NCBI GenBank assembly: GCA_028280505.1
Contig: JANQLO010000080.1
Location: 1 to 58,608 of the forward strand
DNA length: 58,608 nt
Source of the DNA: Chromatiales bacterium
GTDB lineage: Bacteria; Pseudomonadota; Gammaproteobacteria; Chromatiales; Chromatiaceae
Direction: 5' to 3'
Both the position numbers and the translations under genes were made by a program. Within the stretch, counting starts at the first letter, position 1. The number at the start of each line of letters is the position of its first letter. Shown here piece by piece: positions 27,063 to 36,574 of this stretch. Under the pieces are notes generated by a model. The model was given only the letters and a program-made list of their open reading frames with translations, had not been told where the DNA came from and ran no database searches.

Positions 27063-27989
27063 TCAACGCGTAGCACCATAAGACCCGGTATAAGTTTCTA
27101 CACCAGTACCCGCAAGAGAGAAGACACCGCCAAGCTCTTCGGCACTCGGTCCATAAAACCAACCTTGGCTGGTACCGGTCATCCCTCCGGCTGCATTGAG
27201 CGCGCCGCTGAACGAGTTAGTGGCCGGCGCATAGGTCAGCGTACCGGTCATATTCAGGTTTACCGCAGCTGTTTCAACCGCTGTCGTGGTATTAATTTTT
27301 TGTGTGTTGTTGGCATTAAAGCCCAACGACCTTGCAGCAAAATCTGCGGTTACCGTAAGGTCACTGACGGTAACAAAGCCATCGCCGGTTCCATCGGAAT
27401 AGAAACCCATGGTGGCGCCGGTGAAAGTGGCTCCGCCAGTGGTCGGAATGGCACTGCCGGCGGTCGGCGCACCTATCGATAACGCACCATAACTCCCAGC
27501 TCCCGTCCCGATGCCGGTCTGCCAGGCACCGAAGGTCTGATACTCCCATCCAACATCAATCGCATCCACAGCAAAAGCAATTGATGTTGAAGCAGCGTTG
27601 GTTGCAACAACGACGGCCGGATCGGCATCGTCGATATCATCACCCAACGCTTCGTCCCACACGACTGTACCGTTCGGCGTGGTGATGCTGATCCTACTGA
27701 TGGAGTTATCGGCTCGGTAAGTGATTGACGCGCTGGCGCTTGTACTGGCGCCCTCGTCGGTTATGCTGGTAATCGAAAACCCAGGACCTGGCGCCACATA
27801 GTCGCCATCCTGAGAAACACCAGAAGCCTCGACTGTAGCCGGTGGGGTAATGGCAGACCAACGGACAAAGGGCCCCAGGGTGGCGCTACCACCACCCCCG
27901 CCACCTCCACCACCGCAACCAGTGAGAAGCCCCATCAAGGCTACGAAGGGCAGTAGAAACACGGACGTTAAAAGATTATTAAACTTCAT
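27063..27989 (-). CDS. Surface lipoprotein with TbpB-like beta-barrel domain, probable Slam client
   Basis: A 308-residue lipoprotein. The lipobox is LLTGC (residues about 21-25), followed by a run of nine Gly and one Ser, a flexible tether that is typical of surface-exposed lipoproteins. The C-terminal third carries the transferrin-binding-protein barrel signature: GWFYGPSAEELGGVFSL and then GSYGATR at the end. The rest is rich in Thr, Ser, Ala and Gly. Family members include TbpB, HpuA and factor-H-binding protein, whose ligands are host proteins or haem. No TonB-dependent receptor lies beside it, so the ligand is unknown. Confidence 0.8.
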   Translation of the reverse strand: MKFNNLLTSVFLLPFVALMGLLTGCGGGGGGGGGSATLGPFVRWSAITPPATVEASGVSQDGDYVAPGPGFSITSITDEGASTSASASITYRADNSISRISITTPNGTVVWDEALGDDIDDADPAVVVATNAASTSIAFAVDAIDVGWEYQTFGAWQTGIGTGAGSYGALSIGAPTAGSAIPTTGGATFTGATMGFYSDGTGDGFVTVSDLTVTADFAARSLGFNANNTQKINTTTAVETAAVNLNMTGTLTYAPATNSFSGALNAAGGMTGTSQGWFYGPSAEELGGVFSLAGTGVETYTGSYGATR

Positions 27990-28045
27990 CGGTTTATTCC
28001 TTCTTTAAAACCATTAACAATCTCTATCGGGCGATACCTAAACCA

Positions 28046-28558
28046 TCACGCTTTACAATTCGTAGCGAGCTCGGCATTTGCCTTCTTTCTCTTCTTCTCG
28101 TAAAGATGCTGTATCAAGAGGTATGTCGCGATAACCACAAGCCGAACGTCCCAACGCTCGGTTACAAACAGCAATAACAATGCAGAAGCCATCAGAAACC
28201 CGAGCAGTAAACGGGACACAAGCCTGACTACCCGTGGCCATCTGAATGAGCTTGTCAACAATGTCGGCAGTAGCAGTGCAGCAAAAACCAGCGCCAAGGT
28301 TTCTTCGGGCAAGCCGAATAACCAGCCGGTAACGAGTTGAAACGAAATGCCGGTGACAAAACCGACAGAAGTCATCAAACAACCTTTGCAAAGGTAAAGG
28401 CCGTTAATTTTCCACACATGCTCCCGAAAACACGCACCGGGGGGGTGGTGTGCAAAAATCCACGGTGATTGGATTTTTAGATATTCGACGAAATCCGGTC
28501 GGTTTGGCTGTTCGATCTCTTTCCATGCTTCGAACTGTTGAAGCAGATTGTTACTCAC
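28046..28558 (-). CDS. Small inner-membrane protein, DUF2085-like
   Basis: A 170-residue protein with three or four hydrophobic helices from about 60 to 150 and a basic C-terminus (KKRKKANAEL). Before the first helix lie HHPPGACFREH and LYLCKGCLMTSVGF, a His/Cys pattern like that of DUF2085 membrane proteins, where a similar CxxC sits at the start of the first helix. Function is unknown. It is 56 bp upstream of the lipoprotein-Slam pair on the same strand and could share its transcript, which might hint at a role in lipoprotein or metal handling; that is speculation. Confidence 0.6.
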   Translation of the reverse strand: MSNNLLQQFEAWKEIEQPNRPDFVEYLKIQSPWIFAHHPPGACFREHVWKINGLYLCKGCLMTSVGFVTGISFQLVTGWLFGLPEETLALVFAALLLPTLLTSSFRWPRVVRLVSRLLLGFLMASALLLLFVTERWDVRLVVIATYLLIQHLYEKKRKKANAELATNCKA

Positions 28559-28820
28559 GCCATTCCCTGATTCCCTGTGTTAACCGGCACCGGTCCATAC
28601 TTCGCTGGAAACGGGCTGACTAGTCGGCCCGCTCAATTTGGTGGGTATTTATGCTACCGATCCCACCATTTACAAATGTTGATCAACATCGGCATGAGGC
28701 GTGGAAAAGGGCTTCTCTCAACAACACCCGATGCAAACCCAACACCTAAAAGACAGATAAAGGGTTACCGTTTTACCGATATGACTCTTAGCTTGGGAGT
28801 ACCCGCAAGAAACTCAATCA
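28559..28820. other. Intergenic stretch without a recognised gene
   Basis: Between the DUF2085-like start and the terminator of mrp. One short open frame (28577-28858) reads through the terminator and has no ribosome site or family resemblance. The base composition is more AT-rich than the genes around it. Confidence 0.45.
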
Positions 28821-28856
28821 AACTAAAAGGCCCGCAAATCTGCGGGCCTTTTAGTT
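28821..28856 (-). terminator. Rho-independent terminator of mrp
   Basis: A perfect 16-bp inverted repeat (28821-28836 and 28841-28856) with a 4-nt loop, containing GGCCCGCA/TGCGGGCC and flanked by AAAA/TTTT runs, so it can act in both directions. It begins 26 bp after the mrp stop. Confidence 0.9.
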
Positions 28857-28881
28857 GATCTCGAGAGGGATTGAAAAACAA

Positions 28882-30000
28882 TCAGTTATTCTGAATCACA
28901 ATGTTCGGGAATTTCGACGCATAACTCTTGGCCTGACGCGACAGCTTGGCCGCGGCCTTGCGCGCGATCTCGCGATAGATCATCGACGGACGCGACTCCG
29001 GCTCGGCGACCACGGTCGGCTTACCGGTGTCGGTCTCTTCACGGATACGGGTCTCCAGCGGCAAGGCACCAAGGAAATTGACGCCGTATTCTTCGGCCAT
29101 GCGGTTGCCGCCACCCTCGCCGAAGATATGCTCTTCATGACCGCACTGCGAACAGATGTGGATCGACATGTTCTCGACAATCCCGAGAATGGGCACTTCG
29201 ACCTTCTCGAACATCTTGAAGCCCTTGCGCGCATCGAGCAGCGCAATGTCCTGTGGCGTGGTCACGATGATGGCGCCCGAGACCGGCACCTTCTGCGCCA
29301 GCGTGAGCTGGGTGTCGCCGGTGCCCGGCGGCAGGTCGATGACCAGGTAGTCGAGTTCGTCCCAGTTGGTGTCGTTGAGCAACTGCTCCAGGGCCTGGGT
29401 GACCATAGGGCCACGCCAGATCATCGGTGTTTCCTCGTCGATCAGGAAACCGATGGACATCGCCTGGAGGTGATAGCTCATCATCGGCTCGAGGGTATTG
29501 CCGTCTTTCGATTCCGGCTTGCCCGAGATACCCAGCATGCGTGGCTGCGACGGGCCGTAGATATCGGCGTCGAGCACACCGACCCGCGCACCTTCGGCAG
29601 ACAGGGCCAACGCCAAATTGACCGCGGTGGTCGATTTGCCGACACCGCCCTTGCCGGACGCGACGGCGATAATGTTCTTGACATTGTCGATCGGTTTCAG
29701 CGACTTCTGCACCGAATGCGCGACAACCTTGGTCGACATATCGACATCACAAACATCCACGCCGTCGAGCGCCTCGACCGCGCTCTTCACGCCGGCGATG
29801 ATCGCAGCGTGTGCGCCCTTCGCGGGGAAACCGAGAGAAACGTCTACCTTGACCTTGCCACCATCGATCGCCACGTCCTTTATCGACTTGGCGCTGACCA
29901 GATCGGTCTCCAAATGGGGCTCGATGTAATTTTTGATGGCCGCTTCGACCTGCTCCCTTGTGAGTTCTGCCATAGTAGTTTCCTGCATCACGTTTGCCAT
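28882..30000 (-). CDS. apbC: Iron-sulfur cluster carrier protein Mrp/ApbC
   Basis: A 372-residue P-loop ATPase that carries and delivers [4Fe-4S] clusters to apoproteins in the cytoplasm. The N-terminal MIP18-like domain (about 10-95) is followed by the deviant Walker A SGKGGVGKST (115-124), the DADIYGPSQPRML switch and the cluster-binding CSQCG near residue 280. The length fits the family. The start could also be ATG 29973, nine codons in, which has CAGGAAA just before it; both have ribosome-like sites. It is divergent from metG, the usual arrangement in gammaproteobacteria. Confidence 0.95.
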   Translation of the reverse strand: MANVMQETTMAELTREQVEAAIKNYIEPHLETDLVSAKSIKDVAIDGGKVKVDVSLGFPAKGAHAAIIAGVKSAVEALDGVDVCDVDMSTKVVAHSVQKSLKPIDNVKNIIAVASGKGGVGKSTTAVNLALALSAEGARVGVLDADIYGPSQPRMLGISGKPESKDGNTLEPMMSYHLQAMSIGFLIDEETPMIWRGPMVTQALEQLLNDTNWDELDYLVIDLPPGTGDTQLTLAQKVPVSGAIIVTTPQDIALLDARKGFKMFEKVEVPILGIVENMSIHICSQCGHEEHIFGEGGGNRMAEEYGVNFLGALPLETRIREETDTGKPTVVAEPESRPSMIYREIARKAAAKLSRQAKSYASKFPNIVIQNN

Positions 30001-30286
30001 AAGCCTGCTCCCCGTCCGGCACTGTTTGGCCCGACGAACCGGAGTCCGGCGATTGGAAGTCGGGCGATTCTACACGAAAGCAAAACGCAAAACCTAAGCG
30101 TTTTAGTCGGGTATACAGATTGAACCCTTCCCGTCCGGAATCAACCTCCCAGAAAGAGCGGAAACCGGCCAGCCCCATGACCACGCCACTCACCGGGCGC
30201 GAACGCCATTTCGCCCTGCCAATCACCCGGCCGGTGAGACGTGACATAATTTCGAATTCACGAGTAGCACCAGACCTTGAGACACC

Positions 30287-32326
30287 ATGCCCGACCCTCG
30301 CAAGATATTGATTACCAGCGCCCTGCCCTATGCCAATGGCTCGATCCACCTCGGGCATCTGGTCGAATACATCCAGACCGACATCTGGAGCCGATTCCAA
30401 AAACTGCGTGGTCATGAGTGTTATTACGTCTGCGCCGACGATGCCCACGGCACCCCGATCATGTTGCGCGCCCGGGCCGAAGGCATCGAGCCGGAAGAAC
30501 TGATCGAACGGGTCTGGCAGGAGCACACCGAGGACTTCGCCAGCTTCGCGATCGGTTTCGACAACTATCATTCGACCCATTCCGCCGAAAACCGGGTCTG
30601 CGCGACCACCATTTACGAGCGCAATCGCGACGCCGGGCACATTGTGCGCCGCACTATCTCACAGGCCTACGACCCCGAGGCCGAGATGTTCCTGCCGGAC
30701 CGCTTCATCAAAGGCACTTGCCCACGCTGCGGTGCCGAAGACCAATACGGCGACAACTGCGAGGTTTGTGGCGCAACCTACTCACCGACCGAATTGAAAA
30801 ACCCTGTCTCGGTGGTTTCCGGCGCGACCCCGGTCGAACGTGACTCCGAACACCTGTTCTTCAAGCTCGGCAATTTCGAGAACGTGCTGCGTGACTGGCA
30901 CAAGGCCGGACATGTACAGGCCGAGGTGGCGAACAAACTCAACGAATGGTTCGAGGCCGGTCTGAACGATTGGGACATCTCGCGCGACGCCCCCTACTTC
31001 GGTTTCGAGATACCGGATGCGGAAGGCAAGTACTTCTATGTCTGGTTGGACGCGCCCATTGGCTACATGGCGAGCTTCCGCCACTTCTGCGACAGGACCG
31101 GTGTCGACTTCGACACTTTCTGGAACGCCGACTCGACCGCCGAGTTGTATCACTTCATCGGCAAAGACATCGTCTACTTCCATGCGCTGTTTTGGCCGGC
31201 CATGCTGCACGGCGCCGGCTTCCGCAAGCCAAGTGGAGTCTATGCCCACGGTTTCCTGACCGTCGACGGCGCCAAGATGTCGAAATCGCGCGGCACCTTC
31301 ATCAAGGCCCGCACCTATCTCAGGCACCTGGACCCGGAGTATCTGCGCTACTACTTCGCGGCCAAACTCAGCTCGCGGGTCGACGATCTCGATCTCAATC
31401 TCGACGACTTCGCCCAACGGGTCAACTCAGACCTGGTCGGCAAGGTGGTCAATATCGCCAGCCGCTGTGCCGGCTTCATCAAAAAGCGTTTCGACGGGAA
31501 ACTCAGCGACGCACTCGACCGGCCGGCATTGTTCGATACCTTCGTCAAAGCCGGCGAAGAAATCGCGGACTTGTACGAACAACGGGAGTTCGGCCGTGCC
31601 GTACGTGAGATCATGGCACTGGCCGATCTGGCCAACCAATACATCGACGACAAGGCCCCGTGGGTTATCGCCAAAGAGGAAGGCCGTGATACCGAACTGC
31701 ACGCGGTTTGCAGCCAGGGCATCAATCTATTCCGCGTACTGATCGGCTATCTGAAACCCATATTGCCGCGCATGGCCGAACAGTCCGAGGCCTTTTTGAA
31801 TGTCGAACCCATGACCTGGGATTCACAGGCCGAACCCTTGCTCAATCATGGGATCAACAAATTCAAACCCCTGATGACCCGCGTCGACAAAGACAAGATC
31901 GCGGCGATGATCGAAGATTCGAAAGAAGATCTTGCCGCCGAGGCAAAAGCGACTACCCAGGCGGCGGCCGGTTCGCCGCTGGCCAAGGATCCGATTGCCG
32001 CCACCATCGAATACGACGACTTCGCAAAGCTCGACCTGCGTGTAGTGCGCATCGCCAAGGCCGAGCATGTCGACGGTGCCGACAAGCTACTGCGCCTCAC
32101 GCTCGACCTCGGCGGCGAGACGCGCAACGTATTTGCCGGCATCAAGTCGGCCTACAAACCGGAAGATCTCGAAGGCAAGCTGACGGTAATGGTTGCCAAC
32201 CTCGCACCGCGCAAAATGAAGTTCGGCGTGTCCGAAGGCATGGTGTTGGCCGCCGGACCGGGCGGCAAAGACCTGTTCGTGCTGAATCCGGACGATGGCG
32301 CCCAACCGGGGATGAAGGTGAAATAG
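30287..32326 (+). CDS. metG: Methionyl-tRNA synthetase
   Basis: Charges tRNA-Met with methionine. The 679-residue class I enzyme has the HIGH-type motif IHLGHLVEY near 21-29, a zinc knuckle [17 protein letters not shown] (about 145-161), KMSKS near 331, the anticodon-binding helical domain (about 390-540), and the C-terminal EMAP-like tRNA-binding domain from about 575 ([17 protein letters not shown]), which is the dimerisation region of MetG1-type enzymes. All signatures are intact. The start ATG follows a GAGACACC stretch and is divergent from mrp. Confidence 0.98.
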   Translation: MPDPRKILITSALPYANGSIHLGHLVEYIQTDIWSRFQKLRGHECYYVCADDAHGTPIMLRARAEGIEPEELIERVWQEHTEDFASFAIGFDNYHSTHSAENRVCATTIYERNRDAGHIVRRTISQAYDPEAEMFLPDRFIKGTCPRCGAEDQYGDNCEVCGATYSPTELKNPVSVVSGATPVERDSEHLFFKLGNFENVLRDWHKAGHVQAEVANKLNEWFEAGLNDWDISRDAPYFGFEIPDAEGKYFYVWLDAPIGYMASFRHFCDRTGVDFDTFWNADSTAELYHFIGKDIVYFHALFWPAMLHGAGFRKPSGVYAHGFLTVDGAKMSKSRGTFIKARTYLRHLDPEYLRYYFAAKLSSRVDDLDLNLDDFAQRVNSDLVGKVVNIASRCAGFIKKRFDGKLSDALDRPALFDTFVKAGEEIADLYEQREFGRAVREIMALADLANQYIDDKAPWVIAKEEGRDTELHAVCSQGINLFRVLIGYLKPILPRMAEQSEAFLNVEPMTWDSQAEPLLNHGINKFKPLMTRVDKDKIAAMIEDSKEDLAAEAKATTQAAAGSPLAKDPIAATIEYDDFAKLDLRVVRIAKAEHVDGADKLLRLTLDLGGETRNVFAGIKSAYKPEDLEGKLTVMVANLAPRKMKFGVSEGMVLAAGPGGKDLFVLNPDDGAQPGMKVK

Positions 32327-32465
32327 AGCGACCACACGCGATGGGCTCTCCGGACCGGTTCAAGTGACACACGAAGTCCAACTGCACAAAGCAAACACCC
32401 AAGGTTCCGCCAAGCTGGCCGATAAAACCTGAGCCTGTACGCCTGAAGGCAAATGCGGACCTATC

Positions 32466-34304
32466 GTGTCAAACCGGCAAACACTGCTAAGCAAGCTCCT
32501 GGTCTCACTGGCCGTTGCGATCGTGCTGGTCGTATCGGCGGCCGGCTTGCTTTATCTATTCATCGACATCGATGCCTACCGGAATGACGTCGAAACGCAG
32601 ATCGAGGCGCTGACAGGCCGTGCGGTCAAGATCAGCGGCGACATCGATCTGACCTTGTCGCTAAACCCAAGCTTGTCGGTGGAAGATGTCACGTTCGGCA
32701 ATGCGAGCTGGGGTAGCGAACCGCAGATGCTGCACATCGGCCGCCTGACAGGCCAAGTCGCGCTGCTGCCTTTACTGACCGGCAACATCGAAGTGCATCG
32801 ACTGGTATTCATCGATACGACGCTTCTACTCGAAACCGATACACAGGGCCATGGAAACTGGTCGCTGGGCAGCCCAAAGGACACCCCCGCAGCGTCGTCG
32901 GCAAAACTGCCAATCATCGAGCAGCTAAGCATACGCAACCTGCGACTGGCATGGCGAAGTCATAAGGATACGAACGCCACCTTCTATAGACTCGGCCGTA
33001 TGAAGGTATCCGGCATCGGAACGCAACAGCCGATACAGATCGAGGCCAGTGCCGGCGACAATGACACATCACCCATTCCCCTGTGGTCGCTTCGACTAAA
33101 AGTCGACGGCACCGATACCGGTTTCCGGGTGAGCGACATTGCACTGACCACGGACAAAAGCGACATCAACGGTGAGTTGTCATTATCGGTGGATGAAAAT
33201 GGTCAACGTCTGACCGGTACCCTATCGTCCAGTCGATTGAGACCGAACGACATCGTACGGATGATCGCAGAGAGCCTGAGTCCCAATCACGTTTCGCAAG
33301 ATAAGGGAACAAACGCGAACAAAGTCTTTTCGAATTCACCGTTCGAACTGAACCTGCCGCCCGATCTCGCGATTGACCTGACATACGAGGCACAAAGACT
33401 CGGTGACGCATCACTAGTATTGGAAGACCTTTCCACACGTATCACCGCAGAACAAGGCGTCGTCGGTATCGTCGCCAATCAAGCACGCTTAGACGATGCC
33501 GAGATTTCCACGGCACTCAGCATCGATTTGGGCCGGACAAAACCGGCAGCAACGCTGACGCTGACCGGTAAAGCGCTGCAACTCGGGGAGCTTTCCCGGA
33601 AAATCAGCGACAGGAAGTGGGTGGATTCACGCGGTGATCTCGATATCAGACTGACCGGTAGCGGACACTCGCTCGCCGAGATGATGGCCAACGCATCCGG
33701 CAGTGCACGTTTGCTCGTTGGCAAGGGCAAAGCCGATCTGCGAGACGTCGATACCATGATCGGCGGAATCACCGTATTGACGAGCCTGCTTCGAGGTGAG
33801 GGCAACCAAATCGAACTCAATTGCGTTGCCGGCAGCTTCGAAATTGAGAACGGCATTGCCACGAGCCGAGTAATGCTCGCCGACACCCAGAACGCGACAA
33901 TCTACGGTTCGGGTACCGTTAACCTCGGTTCCGAGCGACTGGACCTCATCCTGAAGCCAAAACCCAAGCAGACATCGCTGAACGTCGCCGTTCCGGTCGA
34001 AATCGGCGGCACGCTCAAGCAACCCGTCTTCACCCCGGAAAAAATGGCTACCGCGAAGAAAGGGGCCGGTGTACTGGCCGCGATAGGACTCATCTCTTTC
34101 CCACCCGCCATTCTGCTCGGGTTCGGCGAACTGGGCAGTGAAGACAAGAATCCATGCCTGACAATCGCGGCGCAAACCAACGACGAGGAAAACACGGCGC
34201 CGAAATCCAAGGGAAATCGCCGCTCGACGATCGAGCGTGCGACCCATAACGTCGGCGAAGCCATCGACGACTTAGGCTCCGCCGTCAAAGGCTTATTCAA
34301 ATAA
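32466..34304 (+). CDS. AsmA family protein
   Basis: A 612-residue protein anchored by an N-terminal helix (LLVSLAVAIVLVVSAAGLLYLF). The AsmA N-terminal domain follows (YRNDVETQIEALTGRAVKIS, LTLSLNPSLSVEDVTFGNA), and a C-terminal AsmA_2 domain carries RLDLILKPKPKQTSLNVAVPV. AsmA-like proteins are thought to bridge inner and outer membranes and to take part in phospholipid transport and outer-membrane assembly. The start is GTG 32466. A weak hydrophobic helix lies near residue 545 (VLAAIGLISFPPAILLGFG). It is 139 bp after metG with no visible terminator between. Confidence 0.9.
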   Translation: MSNRQTLLSKLLVSLAVAIVLVVSAAGLLYLFIDIDAYRNDVETQIEALTGRAVKISGDIDLTLSLNPSLSVEDVTFGNASWGSEPQMLHIGRLTGQVALLPLLTGNIEVHRLVFIDTTLLLETDTQGHGNWSLGSPKDTPAASSAKLPIIEQLSIRNLRLAWRSHKDTNATFYRLGRMKVSGIGTQQPIQIEASAGDNDTSPIPLWSLRLKVDGTDTGFRVSDIALTTDKSDINGELSLSVDENGQRLTGTLSSSRLRPNDIVRMIAESLSPNHVSQDKGTNANKVFSNSPFELNLPPDLAIDLTYEAQRLGDASLVLEDLSTRITAEQGVVGIVANQARLDDAEISTALSIDLGRTKPAATLTLTGKALQLGELSRKISDRKWVDSRGDLDIRLTGSGHSLAEMMANASGSARLLVGKGKADLRDVDTMIGGITVLTSLLRGEGNQIELNCVAGSFEIENGIATSRVMLADTQNATIYGSGTVNLGSERLDLILKPKPKQTSLNVAVPVEIGGTLKQPVFTPEKMATAKKGAGVLAAIGLISFPPAILLGFGELGSEDKNPCLTIAAQTNDEENTAPKSKGNRRSTIERATHNVGEAIDDLGSAVKGLFK

Positions 34305-34347
34305 CGAAACAGTGCGTCGACAAGTCGACGGAACCCGTCGCCACCGA

Positions 34348-34791
34348 CTACTCCAAAAGTTCCAATACGATATCGAAGTGGGCCTCGTCGACGCGTTCAT
34401 CGGCAATCCACTGTGTCACCAACGGTCGATAACCGGGCACCTCGACCTGGAAATGAATATGTGGCGGGCGCAATGCGGGCCACTCGGTCTCGAAACGGAA
34501 GGCGCCGTTGTCATCGGTCAGACGCCAAGCGTACAAACGATCGACGTATCGCCCCGCTTCACCGGCCTGCCAGTGAATGAGCTTGATACCGGCGAGCGGC
34601 CTACAACCCTCCGCCGATAACACCCTTCCCCGCATCAGCAAGCCCTTGCCGAGATCACCGGGTTGGTGAGTCGCCTTGCCGATATCGTAATGCGTGCCGA
34701 TGGTCCTACCCGGCGTGACTTCACAATCAGCTGCCGCAACAGAAACAAACGGCAGAAATTGCACCGATAAACACACTATCGATAAACGCAT
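34348..34791 (-). CDS. Secreted intradiol ring-cleavage dioxygenase-like protein
   Basis: About 147 residues with a signal peptide (MRLSIVCLSVQFLPFVSVAAA). The mature part is one beta-sandwich of the intradiol dioxygenase type: RGRVLSAEGCRPLAG, a Tyr in RLYAWRLTDDNGAFRFET and the paired His of RPPHIHFQV, where the Fe(III) ligands of protocatechuate 3,4-dioxygenase lie. It is shorter than the cytoplasmic catabolic enzymes (about 200-240) and has no aromatic-degradation genes beside it. I start at ATG 34791 because the longer frame adds a non-signal leader. Substrate unknown; it may be catalytically active on catechols in the periplasm. Confidence 0.75.
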   Translation of the reverse strand: MRLSIVCLSVQFLPFVSVAAADCEVTPGRTIGTHYDIGKATHQPGDLGKGLLMRGRVLSAEGCRPLAGIKLIHWQAGEAGRYVDRLYAWRLTDDNGAFRFETEWPALRPPHIHFQVEVPGYRPLVTQWIADERVDEAHFDIVLELLE

Positions 34792-34883
34792 GTTCGGCGC
34801 TCCCGTCGGAATCCGAAATACCCGTACAATGATAGTAGCTGTCGTGCGAATTGCTGATTGGCGGACGGAAAAAGAACCGCGAA

Positions 34884-35759
34884 TCAATGCGTATTCCCGG
34901 TATTTCTGCCACTCTCCGTCCTAAGTGCCGCCGTCTTCAACCAATCGGCAAAAGCTGCCGGCAACGGCGTGATCGCCCCGGATCCTGCCCATGCATTATC
35001 TCTTGCCATTTCCTCGATGGCATCCAACCGCTGCTGATCCAAAGGATGGCTGCTGAACATTGCCGGCAGTTCGCCATCACCCATGCGATCGCGTTCTGCC
35101 TTGATCACCTCGAACAACGCTTTGGCCCCGCCGACATGACCGTACAGCCCGTGCACGGCACCCAACGCAGCCGCATCCGCGGCGCGCTCCATATCGCGAT
35201 TGAAATACAGCTGGGTATAAAGCCCGGCGTTACCCAGTACATTCAGATCCGGATTACCCAGCATGGTGCTCAATACAATTTGAATACCCACACCACGCCC
35301 GACACCGACTATGGGGTCACGGTGAACCACATGGGCAATCTCATGCGCCAACAGCATCGACAAGGCATTTTCGTGCGGCAATTGCTCGACCAGGCCACGA
35401 TAAAGCAGCACGTTACCGCCCAAGGTGGCAAAGGCATTGAAAACGTCATCGCCACTGAAATGCACCTTGATCGCGATTTCCTCGGGAATCGCCATGTGTT
35501 TCTGTAATCGTTCACTCAGCTGCGTGAGATAAACGTCGAGTTCGGAATCGGCATCGCTGCTCAGCAGGGCATCCGGCACCAATGCCTGTTCGTATTCGAA
35601 AGGGATCAAACGCGCCAGCCCACCCCCGAACTCCGCAAAGACCCAACTCAAAGCCACGATCAGCAACAGCGCACCGCCGAGCAGTATCAGCAGTTCTTTC
35701 AGCGGGTGTCTTTTGGTGACATTGATCCCTTCCGGGATATGGGGATTGCGATACTTCAC
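34884..35759 (-). CDS. M48 family membrane-anchored zinc metalloprotease
   Basis: A 291-residue protease with one N-terminal transmembrane helix (LLILLGGALLLIVALSWVFA). The zinc site is HEIAH (about 139-143), and the third ligand is the Glu of DMERAADAAAL; SSHPLDQQRLDAI is the conserved C-terminal block of the M48 group. Relatives such as LoiP and BepA act in periplasmic protein quality control. The ATG overlaps the stop of the preceding YbjQ-like gene by 4 bp, so it is translationally coupled to that gene within the egtB-egtD transcript group. Confidence 0.88.
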   Translation of the reverse strand: MKYRNPHIPEGINVTKRHPLKELLILLGGALLLIVALSWVFAEFGGGLARLIPFEYEQALVPDALLSSDADSELDVYLTQLSERLQKHMAIPEEIAIKVHFSGDDVFNAFATLGGNVLLYRGLVEQLPHENALSMLLAHEIAHVVHRDPIVGVGRGVGIQIVLSTMLGNPDLNVLGNAGLYTQLYFNRDMERAADAAALGAVHGLYGHVGGAKALFEVIKAERDRMGDGELPAMFSSHPLDQQRLDAIEEMARDNAWAGSGAITPLPAAFADWLKTAALRTESGRNTGNTH

Positions 35760-36220
35760 CGGTCCGTATCGGCGGCTTGTGGTCGAATCAGCGCGGTACC
35801 ATAGGCAAGCACCTCGATACTGCCGATGGTGTTGCCCCGCCCTTTCGAGATCGACGCCGTCTCGTACTTGACGTTGAACACCATCTCGGCACCCAGTGTC
35901 TCGGCCTGCTGCTTCATACGCAACGATGATTCGCGGCGGGCACGGTCGAGCAAGGATTCGTAGGCGGTAACCCGGCCACCGAACAGATTGCGCAAAGCAG
36001 CGAGAAAACGTTTGAAATAATCGACCGAGATGACCGTGCTACCGATAACCAAGGCCTGATGATGTTGCGGTTCGGTAGGCGGGAAACGGGCGGCGATCGC
36101 CGGCAAGGCATTCAGGCGTTTTTCACGCTCGATGATTGAACGGTAGTGTCGACGCTCGGCATATTGACCAAAACCATACCCCAGCGTGAGCAGCGCCAGA
36201 AAGATCCCCAGTTCGATCAT
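35756..36220 (-). CDS. Membrane-anchored YbjQ-family (UPF0145) protein
   Basis: A 154-residue protein with an N-terminal membrane helix (MIELGIFLALLTLGYGFGQY), a short linker, and a C-terminal YbjQ/DUF74 domain (about 55-145: VIGSTVISVDYFKRFLAAL, GGRVTAYESLLDRARRE, ETLGAEMVFNVKYET). YbjQ proteins are pentameric and of unknown role, sometimes described as heavy-metal binding. The anchor is unusual compared with the soluble form encoded next to it (6 bp gap), which suggests that the two assemble together at the membrane. Confidence 0.8.
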   Translation of the reverse strand: MIELGIFLALLTLGYGFGQYAERRHYRSIIEREKRLNALPAIAARFPPTEPQHHQALVIGSTVISVDYFKRFLAALRNLFGGRVTAYESLLDRARRESSLRMKQQAETLGAEMVFNVKYETASISKGRGNTIGSIEVLAYGTALIRPQAADTDR

Positions 36221-36226
36221 CGCGGT

Positions 36227-36541
36227 TTACTCGAGGACGACCGCGGTGCCGTACACATAGATCTCGGCCGCGCCTTGAGCAACGCTGGATGTCGAGAAAC
36301 GCACGTTGAGAACGGCGTTGGCACCCACCGCTTCCGCCTGTTCCCGCAATCGCTGCATGGCCTCTTCACGCGATTCCTGCAACAATTCGGTGTAACCCTT
36401 CAACTCGCCACCGAAGATATTCTTCAAGCCGGCCATGATATCGCGCCCGACGTGCTTGGCCCGTACCGAACTGCCTTGTACCAAACCCAGGTGCTCGACA
36501 ATTCGGCGACCCGGTATCAACTCCAGATTACTGATCAACAT
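36227..36541 (-). CDS. YbjQ-family (UPF0145) soluble protein
   Basis: A 104-residue protein of the normal YbjQ length: VEHLGLVQGSSVRAKHVGRD, FGGELKGYTELLQESREEAM, EAVGANAVLNVRFSTSS and AEIYVYGTAVVLE. No cysteines or membrane segment. It lies 33 bp after egtD and 6 bp before the anchored paralogue. Function unknown; the layout suggests a mixed complex with the anchored protein and the M48 protease. Confidence 0.85.
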   Translation of the reverse strand: MLISNLELIPGRRIVEHLGLVQGSSVRAKHVGRDIMAGLKNIFGGELKGYTELLQESREEAMQRLREQAEAVGANAVLNVRFSTSSVAQGAAEIYVYGTAVVLE

Positions 36542-36574
36542 CTCGACTATCCAATAGCGACGCCAAACTCATCG

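Noticed and set aside
28855-30123. 422-codon frame on the plus strand
   Set aside because: Antisense to mrp, which has full family motifs; the frame is a shadow produced by GC-rich codon bias and runs out of the terminator.
34315-34330. CGTCGAC/GTCGACG palindrome as a terminator of the AsmA gene
   Set aside because: Only a 2-nt spacer and no T-run follow, so it is not a credible terminator.
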